Origin: an uncultured Spirochaetales bacterium
Lineage (GTDB): Bacteria > Spirochaetota > Spirochaetia > Sphaerochaetales > Sphaerochaetaceae
Length of the DNA stretch: 64,000 nt
NCBI GenBank assembly: GCA_949285905.1
Contig: CASDZV010000041.1
Location: forward strand, 115,539-179,538
Direction: 5' to 3'
Part shown: positions 18,358 through 26,016 of the stretch, piece by piece
How positions within the stretch are numbered: position 1 is the stretch's first letter
How the letters are laid out: each line of letters starts with the position of its first letter
The notes under the pieces: model-generated
What the model was told of the DNA's origin: nothing
The model's input: the letters and a program-made list of their open reading frames with translations, nothing else
Databases searched by the model: none
Made by a program: the position numbers and the translations under genes

Positions 18358-20121
18358 TCAGCGTCTGATCACTACAGGTGGAATAGGAGGAAGATGAGGG
18401 ATTGTGATTGTCACAGTTGTTCCTTCATCAAGCTCGGAGTCTATCGAAAGACCATATTCCTCACCATAAGAGAGTTTGATCCTTTCGTCGATATTAAGCA
18501 GTCCAATTCCATTTCCGTCCGAGAGATGATCATGTTCACATGTCTTGTCCAGCAGCGAAGAGAGTGTCTCTGGGGCCATGCCGATGCCGTTATCACGCAC
18601 AGCGATGATAATCTTGTCTTCTCCTTCAGCTTTTACGGAGATCTCTATCTCTCCTTCTTCCTGAAGATATTTGATTCCATGATAAATTGAGTTCTCGACA
18701 ATGGGCTGGACAATCAGCTTGATTGTAGGAGCATTCTCAAGTTCTTCTGGCAGCGAGATAGTAAAGCGGAACTTATCCTTGTATCTCATTGATTGTATGT
18801 CCAGATAGCTCTCTACGTGTGAGAGCTCCTCTTTGAGAGTGATTGTGTCATGTCCCTTAGCTATTGATATCCTGAAAAGGCTTGCCAGTGCTGTGACCAT
18901 TTTCACAACACCCTGGTTGTTGCCAGTCTCAGCCATCCATACAACGCTGTCGAGCGTATTGTAGAGGAAATGGGGGTTGATCTTTGCCTGCAGGGCATCC
19001 AGCTCCCTCTGCCTTTTTACTGCCTCCGTTTTCCTTACCTTATCCATGAGATCCTCAATTCGCCGTATCATGATGAGGAAGGAGTGTGAGAGAGATTCAA
19101 CCTCTTTTGATCCGCTTTTCAGTTTTGTTATGCTGAAATCTCCGTTCTGTATCCGACGCATGTTCATTTCCAGCAGTCTGAGCGGACGGGTGATGTGAAC
19201 TGACAGTATCCTGGAGATGAGAACGGCGAGCAGAATGAAGATTATCATGAGGACAGCGAGCGATATCCTGAACGGGCGAAGAGGTTTCAGGAGCTCATCC
19301 ATGAAAGCAATTCCTACAATTCTCCAGCGCGTCTGCTCAACAGTCTGTATCATTGTCAGCCGCTCTCTTCCGTCAAACTCTGATATATAGGAGCCATAGA
19401 CATGCTCATAGACTCCTTCTGTATCTTCAATGAATGTACCTTCCCTGAGCTGCAGCTCTTTGGGATGGTATACGATGTCCCCATCATTGGAAATGATATA
19501 GATGTAGCCGGTCTCTGAAAGATGTACGCTGTTCAGAAGTTCCTCAACTGCATTGAAATTGAGATCGATGAGAAGGATGGCTGTCTCTGCTTTCCTGTTT
19601 ATGTCCCCGTAGTTGATAACCGTAGAATAAGAGATGACTGCGTCTCCTGTTCCGAAATCACTGCGGTGCGGTCCTGTGAAGAAGAAATCGCCTTCTCCTT
19701 CTGAGGCCCTGCTGAACCATAGTGTTCCTCTTATTTCATCCTGTGAGTTGTTCATATACGGAGATGTTGAGATTATTGTACCTCCGTCAGTATCAAAAAC
19801 AGAGATGCTTACAAGGTCATCACGGGAGCTTATGAGGGCTTCCATCCTTATCTGTATCTCTTCAGCGGTGAGATTGGATGTCGTTCTACCAAGCTCTCTG
19901 ATGTAATCTGAGACGTCGATGATATCACTGATGTATGTGCTGAGATTGTTGTTCACCTGTGTGACTATCTCGGAAGTGGAATCCATCGCATTGTCTTCGA
20001 TGGCAGAAGAGACAAACAGATTGATGAGCGATCCGGCAAGCAGGACGAAAATGGATATCATCAAAGCCATTGACAGCGACATGAGCGTATTGATTGATAA
20101 CGTACGCCTTCTTCTTCTCAT
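18358..20121 (-). CDS. YesM-type sensor histidine kinase
   Basis: A 587-residue membrane kinase of the LytS/YesM class. An N-terminal membrane span (residues 15-37) is followed by an extracytoplasmic dCache-like sensor of about 240 residues, a second span near 280-300, HAMP, then the His_kinase domain with INPHFLYNTLDSVVW (phospho-His near residue 383). The HATPase domain has N-box QPIVENSIYHGIKYL near residue 469 and the G1 box VRDNGIGMA. Its start overlaps the response-regulator stop by four bases. Such kinases usually sense carbohydrates, often with a binding protein. Converging with mgl genes and a lipid-anchored sugar-binding protein, it may control sugar uptake. Confidence 0.92.
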   Translation of the reverse strand: MRRRRRTLSINTLMSLSMALMISIFVLLAGSLINLFVSSAIEDNAMDSTSEIVTQVNNNLSTYISDIIDVSDYIRELGRTTSNLTAEEIQIRMEALISSRDDLVSISVFDTDGGTIISTSPYMNNSQDEIRGTLWFSRASEGEGDFFFTGPHRSDFGTGDAVISYSTVINYGDINRKAETAILLIDLNFNAVEELLNSVHLSETGYIYIISNDGDIVYHPKELQLREGTFIEDTEGVYEHVYGSYISEFDGRERLTMIQTVEQTRWRIVGIAFMDELLKPLRPFRISLAVLMIIFILLAVLISRILSVHITRPLRLLEMNMRRIQNGDFSITKLKSGSKEVESLSHSFLIMIRRIEDLMDKVRKTEAVKRQRELDALQAKINPHFLYNTLDSVVWMAETGNNQGVVKMVTALASLFRISIAKGHDTITLKEELSHVESYLDIQSMRYKDKFRFTISLPEELENAPTIKLIVQPIVENSIYHGIKYLQEEGEIEISVKAEGEDKIIIAVRDNGIGMAPETLSSLLDKTCEHDHLSDGNGIGLLNIDERIKLSYGEEYGLSIDSELDEGTTVTITIPHLPPIPPVVIRR

Positions 20122-21695
20122 CTGTTCTGCGTCCTGTATTGTGATGGAGATACGCCAATGTTCTTCTTGAAGATGAATGAGAAGTAATTGGGTTCTGAGA
20201 AGCCAGCTTTCTCTGCTATCTCATATGTCTTCGCATCTGAGTTCTTCAGCATTTCCTTCGCTTTCTCAAGTCTGACCATAGTCAGGTACTGTACAAATGA
20301 GACACCCGTCTCTTTCTTGAAGATTGTCGAGAAGTAAGCAGGGGATACGTTTATTGCATCAGTGACCTGCTCCAGGCCGAATACAGGATTGCTGTAATTT
20401 TCCTTAATGACTTTCTTTGCGTTCTCAACAAACTGGATGCGTGAGTTTTCCCGTGCGCCGACAGCGCTTTCGTTTGCGCGCAGGGCAAGTTTTGTCATCA
20501 GCGTCTCGGAGCGGGAGAGACTGTTTGCATGGGAGATAGCTGTAAAGAGGTCCTCATCTTCCAGAAGCGTTGCGACATTCTTTCCGTATGCTGAACATAT
20601 TTCAGAGATGATTGAAAGCACTGTTATGACCATGTTTTGTATATTCGGGGTTTCAGTTACACCTTGGAAGAACGTGTGGACAGCCTTTTCTGTGTCTTCT
20701 TTCCCTCCGAACTTAATCGCCATAACAAGCTCTGTTTTCATATCACCGGCTTTTTCAAGGTGGCTATTATCTATCATTTCGACATCGCCGATGCTGATGA
20801 TGTGCTGTTCTGGATAGAGCTGTGAGTAGTTCAGAGCTTCCAGCGCACTGCGGTAAGACTCGGGAAGTTTCGTAATGTCTGCAACAATCTCACCAATTCC
20901 CATATTGAAAGCTTTTGTGAAGTAGTGGTAGAAGCGTGACTGCAGCATCGTAAGTGATCTGTTTATCTGCTTCGAGAACAGCGATGAGAAATCGCTTTGC
21001 ATTTCAGATGAGTATATAAGGACAATCTGGTTTTCATACTGGAATGCAATCACGCTGTTCTCATCCTTTGTTGCGTCTTCGATGATCTCTGCGACAGCTA
21101 TTGATGAGAGTATCTCTGTAGGAAGATCGATGATGACAGCTGCGAACATGTTCCCGGACAGTGGCTCGCCATATGCTTCGGCTCTCTCTTTCAGAAGAGT
21201 GGCATCGGGTTTTCTGGTAGGGACGATAAGGGACACAAGGAACTTCTCCCTGTATACTTCAATAGCATCCTTGTAAAAACTTTCCAGCTTCTTGCTGTCA
21301 TATACTTTAGCTCTGTCTTCGTCGAGCCTTGTTCTGGTGCGCTTGAGCACATCGCGCATAGAATCCACACTGACAGGTTTCAGTACGTATTCTGCTACGT
21401 TGAGCCTCATCGCAGTCTGTGCGAATGTGAACTCATCATAACCAGAGAGAATGATTACATCGACTGTCTGTGATTTATTCTTTCTTACTTCCTCAATAAG
21501 ACCGATGCCATCCAGATATGGCATTCTTATGTCCGTTATGATGACATCTGGCATAGTCTCTTCAAGGAAATCGAGAGCTTCCCGTCCGTTGGATGCCTCT
21601 CCTATGACGTTGAACCCGTATTCTTCCCATGGAGTTCTTGAGATTATTGATTTCCTGACTTCGTCCTCATCATCTACTATCAGAATCGTATACAT
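20118..21695 (-). CDS. YesN-type AraC-family response regulator
   Basis: A 525-residue regulator. The N-terminal receiver domain begins YTILIVDDEDEVRKSI, with the phospho-acceptor Asp near residue 55 in DVIITDIRMPYLDG and the conserved Lys in YVLKPVS. A linker of about 270 residues follows, then a C-terminal AraC-type double helix-turn-helix with VSPAYFSTIFKKETGVSFVQYL and AEKAGFSEPNYFSFIFKKNIGVSP. It is the partner of the kinase encoded next. Its ATG overlaps the stop of the WYL regulator by one base (TGATG), so all three regulators form one coupled operon. Confidence 0.93.
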   Translation of the reverse strand: MYTILIVDDEDEVRKSIISRTPWEEYGFNVIGEASNGREALDFLEETMPDVIITDIRMPYLDGIGLIEEVRKNKSQTVDVIILSGYDEFTFAQTAMRLNVAEYVLKPVSVDSMRDVLKRTRTRLDEDRAKVYDSKKLESFYKDAIEVYREKFLVSLIVPTRKPDATLLKERAEAYGEPLSGNMFAAVIIDLPTEILSSIAVAEIIEDATKDENSVIAFQYENQIVLIYSSEMQSDFSSLFSKQINRSLTMLQSRFYHYFTKAFNMGIGEIVADITKLPESYRSALEALNYSQLYPEQHIISIGDVEMIDNSHLEKAGDMKTELVMAIKFGGKEDTEKAVHTFFQGVTETPNIQNMVITVLSIISEICSAYGKNVATLLEDEDLFTAISHANSLSRSETLMTKLALRANESAVGARENSRIQFVENAKKVIKENYSNPVFGLEQVTDAINVSPAYFSTIFKKETGVSFVQYLTMVRLEKAKEMLKNSDAKTYEIAEKAGFSEPNYFSFIFKKNIGVSPSQYRTQNR

Positions 21696-22657
21696 CAGCG
21701 ATACATCCTCAGTATGCTCTCAAGAAGTGTTATGAGCTTCTTCCTGAAGTTCTCCGGTTCAATCACTCTGACAGAGGTACCACTTTGTATTACACGCAGC
21801 ATCAGTTCTATTGAATTCTCAGCTTTCATTGTGCAGATCCAGCTTCCATCCTGACATTTCTCCAGAACTGGTTTGTCATGGACAATCGTTGAAAAAGAAT
21901 TGAGAGCGCTTTTCTCCCTGATTTTCAGTTTCAGAGGTATCATATCTATGGCATCATATTTTGAATTCTCTGTATGCGAGAAAGGTTTCAGATTATCCGG
22001 TATTGTATATGTCTCATCAAGCATTCTCGCATCTGTTATGGATGCGATATCCAGGGTGATGATGTCTTTTGTATGACGCAGTCGACCTGTGACTGTTATC
22101 GGTTTTCTTCCTTCCCCCTCATCCTTGTAGCCGATGAAGTAAGGAGCTATCTCGATTTCCTCCTTGTCAGGTACAGATGTTGAGATTCTGGCAATGCGCC
22201 CAGAGACCCAGCAGTCGATAAGAACCTCAAGAATAGCGTTATAATGCCCTGTCACGTTTCTGTTGTTCTGGATTGTCTGGTCAATCCTTTCTGCCAGGGA
22301 GAGGGCATTCTCGCTGATCTTTGGTGCATAGGAACGCATGTTCATTGCAAGTTTCCTTAATCCGGAGGCAAGGTGAGGATTGGCGAATTCCGCAGTCGAT
22401 GCAAGGACCTCTGCTCCCATATTGAACGCAAGGCTCTCATATACAGAAAGTTCCATAGGGGAAGACTCGTCATCATTCTCCCTGAGTTTTATGAGATTGT
22501 TTTCCTCGTATATACCAATGTGCTTGGACAAATTGTCCACATACCTGGATATCGTGGAACGGTGAACACCCATGCGGCGTGCAATCTCTGCGCGTCTTAT
22601 TCCTTCTGGATGCGAGCGCAGAAGAAGTTCAAGCTGTGCGATCCTTTCTCCTTTCAT
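21695..22657 (-). CDS. WYL-domain transcriptional regulator
   Basis: A 320-residue protein with an N-terminal helix-turn-helix (RRAEIARRMGVHRSTISRYV) and a long C-terminal region of the WYL type ending in a WCX-like helix-sheet part. The frame is open to 22831, but the ATG at 22657 follows GGAGAAG and gives the expected start (MKGERIAQLELLL). It is the first gene of a regulatory operon with the YesN/YesM pair, one base overlapping. WYL proteins bind small ligands or nucleic acids and act as repressors or activators; the ligand here is unknown. It probably controls the divergent intergenic promoter region. Confidence 0.8.
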   Translation of the reverse strand: MKGERIAQLELLLRSHPEGIRRAEIARRMGVHRSTISRYVDNLSKHIGIYEENNLIKLRENDDESSPMELSVYESLAFNMGAEVLASTAEFANPHLASGLRKLAMNMRSYAPKISENALSLAERIDQTIQNNRNVTGHYNAILEVLIDCWVSGRIARISTSVPDKEEIEIAPYFIGYKDEGEGRKPITVTGRLRHTKDIITLDIASITDARMLDETYTIPDNLKPFSHTENSKYDAIDMIPLKLKIREKSALNSFSTIVHDKPVLEKCQDGSWICTMKAENSIELMLRVIQSGTSVRVIEPENFRKKLITLLESILRMYR

Positions 22658-22690
22658 TTTCTTCTCCGCTATCAATATTAACATAATTTG

Positions 22691-22738
22691 CACGTTGCTG
22701 TTGCAACTCTGTTGCATTCCTTCTTTGCATGCTAAGAT
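22691..22738. promoter_or_regulatory. Divergent promoter region with repeated GTTGC boxes
   Basis: Three GTTGC boxes (22694, 22700, 22711) and the palindrome GTTGCAAC (22700-22707) lie between the WYL regulator and slyX. A -10-like TAAGAT (22733-22738) ends six bases before the slyX ATG. The boxes are candidate operators for the WYL regulator. Confidence 0.4.
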
Positions 22739-22744
22739 TGCTAC

Positions 22745-22945
22745 ATGAATGAAGAACTTGAACGCCTTGAGATAAAAGTAAGCTATCTGGAAAGCCAGAG
22801 CGATGAACTGAATAAAGTGGTTATTGAGCAATCAAAGTCAATAGTGATTCTCGAAAAGCGCATTGAGGCGCTGGAAAAGAAAGTCGAGGATCTGATTGAA
22901 GTCTCAGGAGAGGCGAGGCCTAACAGGCGCCCGCCCCATTATTGA
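22745..22945 (+). CDS. slyX: SlyX family protein
   Basis: A 66-residue protein predicted to be one long coiled coil (ELERLEIKVSYLESQSDEL and so on) with the SlyX C-terminal tail RRPPHY, which matches the conserved PPHY end of this family. Its biochemical role is unknown in any organism I can name. The ATG has no ribosome site, and a -10-like TAAGAT lies exactly six bases upstream, which suggests a leaderless message. The stop abuts the end of the convergent thioesterase gene. Confidence 0.85.
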   Translation: MNEELERLEIKVSYLESQSDELNKVVIEQSKSIVILEKRIEALEKKVEDLIEVSGEARPNRRPPHY

Positions 22946-23752
22946 TCAGCGCTTTACCCAGTCTGTCTCTGCCTCAAAGACAGGGATAACTGTTCCGTCC
23001 TCGTTCTTTTTTACGATACGCGTGAAGAAGACAGGGTTGTCAGCACTGAGAGGATCATCACTTTCTGAATAGGTTTCAACTGTGATGTCGTCACCATCGA
23101 AAGTCTGCTTTGCCCAGTGACAGTCAATGGAATGGAGTCTGTGTGAATCCTGGAAAGAGAATGGAAACGCATCAACAAGCCAGTTTATGTAGCTGACATT
23201 GTTGATATGCCCGTTCGTGTCTGTGTCATAATAGTTTGTCACAGGCTTGAAATCAGGGATCCTGAAACCTGTGAAGTCCTCTGCAATCCTGAGCTTTCCA
23301 ATGTCTGGATCTGTGAATCTGAGGCTTTTGTCAGGTAGTACGAAGTACTTGAGGGCCTCATCTGGTTTAATCGGGCGCTTTCTGCCGATGTCTATCACAA
23401 CCCAGTGACTGACAGCAGAGAAGATAAGCGAGCCGTCAGCTGCTCTTCCCTCTACAATACGTGGAGCGAATAGTTTGAATGGCATCTCGGCCCAGGTATC
23501 CACATGCACATCTTCCATCCAGTCGGGAAGGCGCTCTATAGTGATCTTTGCCCTTACGACGACCCATGTCTTGTTTTCCCTTGCTACAAGCTCTGGAATT
23601 CCGCAATGGCATAGCGTGGAATGAGTCGCCGCCACTTCCTGAAGGGCTGAGAAGAAGAATGGTATCCGCCCTTTGAAGAATCTGTCAGTATCAGTGCTTC
23701 TGACACTCATTATGCTGTGTCCGATACCGTTTTCATCAATTGTGAAGTTCAT
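22946..23752 (-). CDS. Acyl-ACP thioesterase
   Basis: A 268-residue double hot-dog enzyme of the Acyl-ACP_TE family that releases fatty acids from acyl carrier protein. Visible landmarks are ITIERLPDWMEDVHVDTW in the first hot-dog and DTNGHINNVSYINWLVD in the second, where the Asn, His and neighbouring residues form the catalytic site. The frame is open to 23806, but the ATG at 23752 follows GGAAGGAAATTG. It overlaps the end of rsmD by 17 bases, so it is the second gene of that operon. The normal length and intact motif suggest a working enzyme. Confidence 0.85.
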   Translation of the reverse strand: MNFTIDENGIGHSIMSVRSTDTDRFFKGRIPFFFSALQEVAATHSTLCHCGIPELVARENKTWVVVRAKITIERLPDWMEDVHVDTWAEMPFKLFAPRIVEGRAADGSLIFSAVSHWVVIDIGRKRPIKPDEALKYFVLPDKSLRFTDPDIGKLRIAEDFTGFRIPDFKPVTNYYDTDTNGHINNVSYINWLVDAFPFSFQDSHRLHSIDCHWAKQTFDGDDITVETYSESDDPLSADNPVFFTRIVKKNEDGTVIPVFEAETDWVKR

Positions 23753-24290
23753 CAATTTCCTTCCTGTAGAAAAGCAGAACAGATCTGCCATATTTTCGCT
23801 CATCAATCAAGCTGAAAGCCTCATCTTTTTCAGGCCAGAGTTTCCTTTCTTCAGCTGGAATATGAATGATAAAAAGCCCTCCGTCTTTGACACTGCTGCC
23901 TTTCTCTGCAGCATGAAGAATCTGGATTTTATTCTCCATCGGGAAAGGAGGGTCTGCGTAGACGATAGAGTAGCTGTACATGCCAGAGGAGAGAAAGCGG
24001 AGAGCATCCATCATAAAGAGGCGTTTGTTTTCCTCTACAAAGATAAGGTTCTTCTCTATTGTCTGCTTCTTTCCTCTGTCTGCTTCTACAAGGTGCACAG
24101 GATCAGCACCTCTTGAAGCGGCTTCAATAGCGACACATCCAGAACCTGAGAAAAGGTCAAGAAAAGAGAGTCCTGAGAGGTCTCCCAGGATAGCGAACAT
24201 TGATTCCCTCATCCTGTCCATGGCCGGTCTGATCACTCCTGGCGGGCACTGGACCTGCCGTCTGACATATTTTCCACCCGTGATTCTCAT
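23736..24290 (-). CDS. rsmD: 16S rRNA (guanine(966)-N2)-methyltransferase RsmD
   Basis: A 184-residue Rossmann methyltransferase. It starts with the RsmD N-terminus MRITGGKYVRRQV, then RPAMDRMRESMFAIL, the SAM-binding FLDLFSGSGCVAIEAASRG near residue 45 and the catalytic DPPF near residue 114. It modifies G966 of 16S rRNA during small-subunit assembly. No ribosome site precedes the ATG. Instead TTGAAC, 17 bases, TAAGCT and six bases lead straight into it, a promoter arrangement that predicts a leaderless message. It overlaps the thioesterase gene downstream. Confidence 0.92.
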   Translation of the reverse strand: MRITGGKYVRRQVQCPPGVIRPAMDRMRESMFAILGDLSGLSFLDLFSGSGCVAIEAASRGADPVHLVEADRGKKQTIEKNLIFVEENKRLFMMDALRFLSSGMYSYSIVYADPPFPMENKIQILHAAEKGSSVKDGGLFIIHIPAEERKLWPEKDEAFSLIDERKYGRSVLLFYRKEIDELHN

Positions 24291-24321
24291 GGCTCGAGCT
24301 TAGCTTATGCTGTAGGTATGT

Positions 24322-24891
24322 TCAAGCTTCTTCCGGCCAGAGACCGAGCTGTGGTGCGACCTTTGTCATGCCGTCGATGGCAAGCTGGATAATCTCAGCG
24401 GAATCCATTCCCAGCATCTCGCAGCCTTCTGTTATGACCTGTCTGTTGACGCCTGCTGCAAAGGATTTGTCTTTCCATTTCTTCTTTATTGACTTTACCG
24501 AGATTCCCTTCATCTTCTCTGGTCTCATCAGCGCTGTCGCTGTGATAAGCCCTGTAAGCTCGTCGACAGTGAAGAGCATCTTCTCCATCATTTTCTCTGG
24601 TTTCACATCCGTCACAAGTCCGTATCCATGGCTGCAGACCGCATGAATCATATCTTCCGGGGCGTCAATTTCCTTCAGAAGCTCCGGTGCTTTATGGCAA
24701 TGCTCCTCAGGGAATTTTTCCCAGTCTATATCGTGCAGGAATCCTACAATCCCCCAATATTCAGGATCCTCTCCATAGCGCAGTGCAGCTTCCCTCATCA
24801 CAGCTTCTACACTGAGTGCGTGATGATAGAGGCTCTCTGATTCATTGTATTTTCTGAAAAGCATCTCAGCCTGTTCTCTTGTTACTGCCAT
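24322..24891 (-). CDS. HD-domain hydrolase
   Basis: A 189-residue HD-superfamily phosphohydrolase. The metal ligands are visible as H in YHHALSVEAVM near residue 22 and HD in GFLHDIDWEKFPEEHCHKAPELL near residue 52, with a further His in CSHGYG and Asp in FTVDELTGLI. The frame is open to 24954, but the ATG at 24891 follows GGAGGA. Proteins of this size and motif spacing are widespread and usually annotated only as HD-domain hydrolases acting on phosphate esters or nucleotides. The substrate is unknown. Confidence 0.82.
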   Translation of the reverse strand: MAVTREQAEMLFRKYNESESLYHHALSVEAVMREAALRYGEDPEYWGIVGFLHDIDWEKFPEEHCHKAPELLKEIDAPEDMIHAVCSHGYGLVTDVKPEKMMEKMLFTVDELTGLITATALMRPEKMKGISVKSIKKKWKDKSFAAGVNRQVITEGCEMLGMDSAEIIQLAIDGMTKVAPQLGLWPEEA

Positions 24892-25004
24892 ATATTCCTC
24901 CAGAGGAGGATTATAACGCGTTCGCAAGAAAGTTGCAGGCATAGTTAATGGCATGAAAAATAGACACTGATTCGTAACAAATCATTCAGAATTGTAATTC
25001 TATT

Positions 25005-25051
25005 CCACTTTGACGTGGTGGAAGTCATAGGTTCAAACCCTATACCGCCCA
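25005..25051 (+). tRNA. 3' half of tRNA-Val(GAC), integration scar
   Basis: The anticodon arm CCACT (25005-25009), loop TTGACGT with anticodon GAC (25012-25014) and GGTGG (25017-25021) are all present. The variable loop is AAGTC, the T arm is ATAGG-TTCAAAC-CCTAT (25027-25043), and the acceptor 3' strand with discriminator is ACCGCCCA (25044-25051). All pairings are intact. The 5' half (acceptor, D arm) is absent from the bases upstream. Such 3' fragments are left by tyrosine-integrase elements that recombine in tRNA anticodon loops. It is therefore not a functional tRNA but a probable att site at the edge of the defence island. Confidence 0.85.
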
Positions 25052-25052
25052 A

Positions 25053-25193
25053 ATCGAAAAGCCTGTCACAGCCAGTGGGAGAAGGGCAATAAGATTTGAG
25101 CTTGAACAAGGAAAGGATATCAACGAGTGGCTGCAGAAAGACCAATCAGGTCTTAAGGAAGCAATACTTACAATCATGGAGAAAACAAGATGA
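25053..25193 (+). pseudogene. Truncated C-terminal gene fragment after the tRNA scar
   Basis: The frame reads IEKPVTASGRRAIRFE and continues through INEWLQKDQSGLKEAIL to TGA at 25191. It has no start codon and runs back into the tRNA fragment. Its last bases overlap the next ATG (ATGA), as in a two-gene operon. The sequence resembles the C-terminal part of small plasmid partition or ribbon-helix-helix adaptor proteins, but that is an impression. It appears to have lost its 5' end by recombination at the scar. Confidence 0.5.
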
Positions 25194-25462
25194 AGAAAGA
25201 AGTTCTTGCAATCAGGATCAGTGATGAACTCAGAGCCAAACTAGAAGACCGAGCGAAATTGAATGGTGTCACAATATCAAGCCTCGCAGCCGAATTCCTG
25301 GATGATGCGACCGACGAGATGATGAGAATCGACATGCTTTGCAGAAACATGTATGAAGAGCTTCTTAAGCTGGGCGACATGCTATCCCTCATGATGGGGT
25401 TCGACACTGAAGCCTACGCAACCATGCTCAGCCGTATCAGTGTGGATCTCACAGAAGCGTAG
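25190..25462 (+). CDS. Ribbon-helix-helix DNA-binding protein, with an in-frame continuation past a TAG
   Basis: A 90-residue protein whose N-terminus (KKEVLAIRISDELRAKLEDR then GVTISSLAAEFLDD) fits a CopG/Arc ribbon-helix-helix. This is followed by acidic helices that may mediate partner contacts. It ends at TAG (25460), after which the same frame stays open for 46 more codons (LKESKDRRAFALKGLRKYL and so on) to TGA at 25601. The continuation is protein-like, so the original product was probably about 137 residues and carries a nonsense mutation, or the TAG is read through. It could be a partition or mobilisation accessory protein of an integrated plasmid-like element. Confidence 0.6.
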   Translation: MKKEVLAIRISDELRAKLEDRAKLNGVTISSLAAEFLDDATDEMMRIDMLCRNMYEELLKLGDMLSLMMGFDTEAYATMLSRISVDLTEA

Positions 25463-25603
25463 CTGAAGGAAAGCAAGGACAGAAGGGCATTTGCTCTCAA
25501 AGGCCTCCGCAAGTATCTCAGACAAACCAATGAGATGCTCAATGAAGGTGCAAACGTCTGGGTCGAAGCAGAGTCTGTGGAGATGCCGCCAGAAGCCAGA
25601 TGA

Positions 25604-26016
25604 CAACCACTTCCACCTCCATTGCTCGCTCATTGCACCCGGCTAAGTGCATGGGGTCTATGGAGGTGAATCAAGTCCAGGAAACCGGGGCTGGAATGAG
25701 CCGTCGTCTTCTTTTCTCAGGCATCTGTTGATGAAGGGTGATTCCTGTGTAGATGTATACATAGGGCAAGATGTGTACATCAAATTCTTATCTCATTCTA
25801 CTACAAGACGTTTACGTGTAATCACAGCAGCCTGAGAAAGTAAAGCCTGTTTACATGAATGTGCACCATCAGAATTAGCAAAATTCGCTTGGCATGTTAC
25901 AATGGAAGCATATTCAGACGAGGGAATGAAAAGAGTGGTCAGGCATTTCTCGCCCTCGGCATAACGAAATTCATCACGACAGACTGAGTACACTGTTGTT
26001 CGATGAAGGGGGTAGC
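25604..26016. other. 413-base gap before hsdM
   Basis: No gene is seen here. It holds an inverted repeat CACCTCCAT/ATGGAGGTG (about 25615-25667) that could terminate the upstream remnant. Related GATGTATACAT and GATGTGTACATC boxes (about 25751-25790) could be operator sites. The hsdM promoter TTAGCA (25875-25880), 17 bases, TACAAT (25898-25903) is the clearest signal. Confidence 0.6.
25875..25903 (+). promoter_or_regulatory. Promoter for the type I restriction-modification operon
   Basis: TTAGCA and TACAAT have the ideal 17-base spacing, giving a leader of about 105 bases before the hsdM ATG at 26017. Confidence 0.6.
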
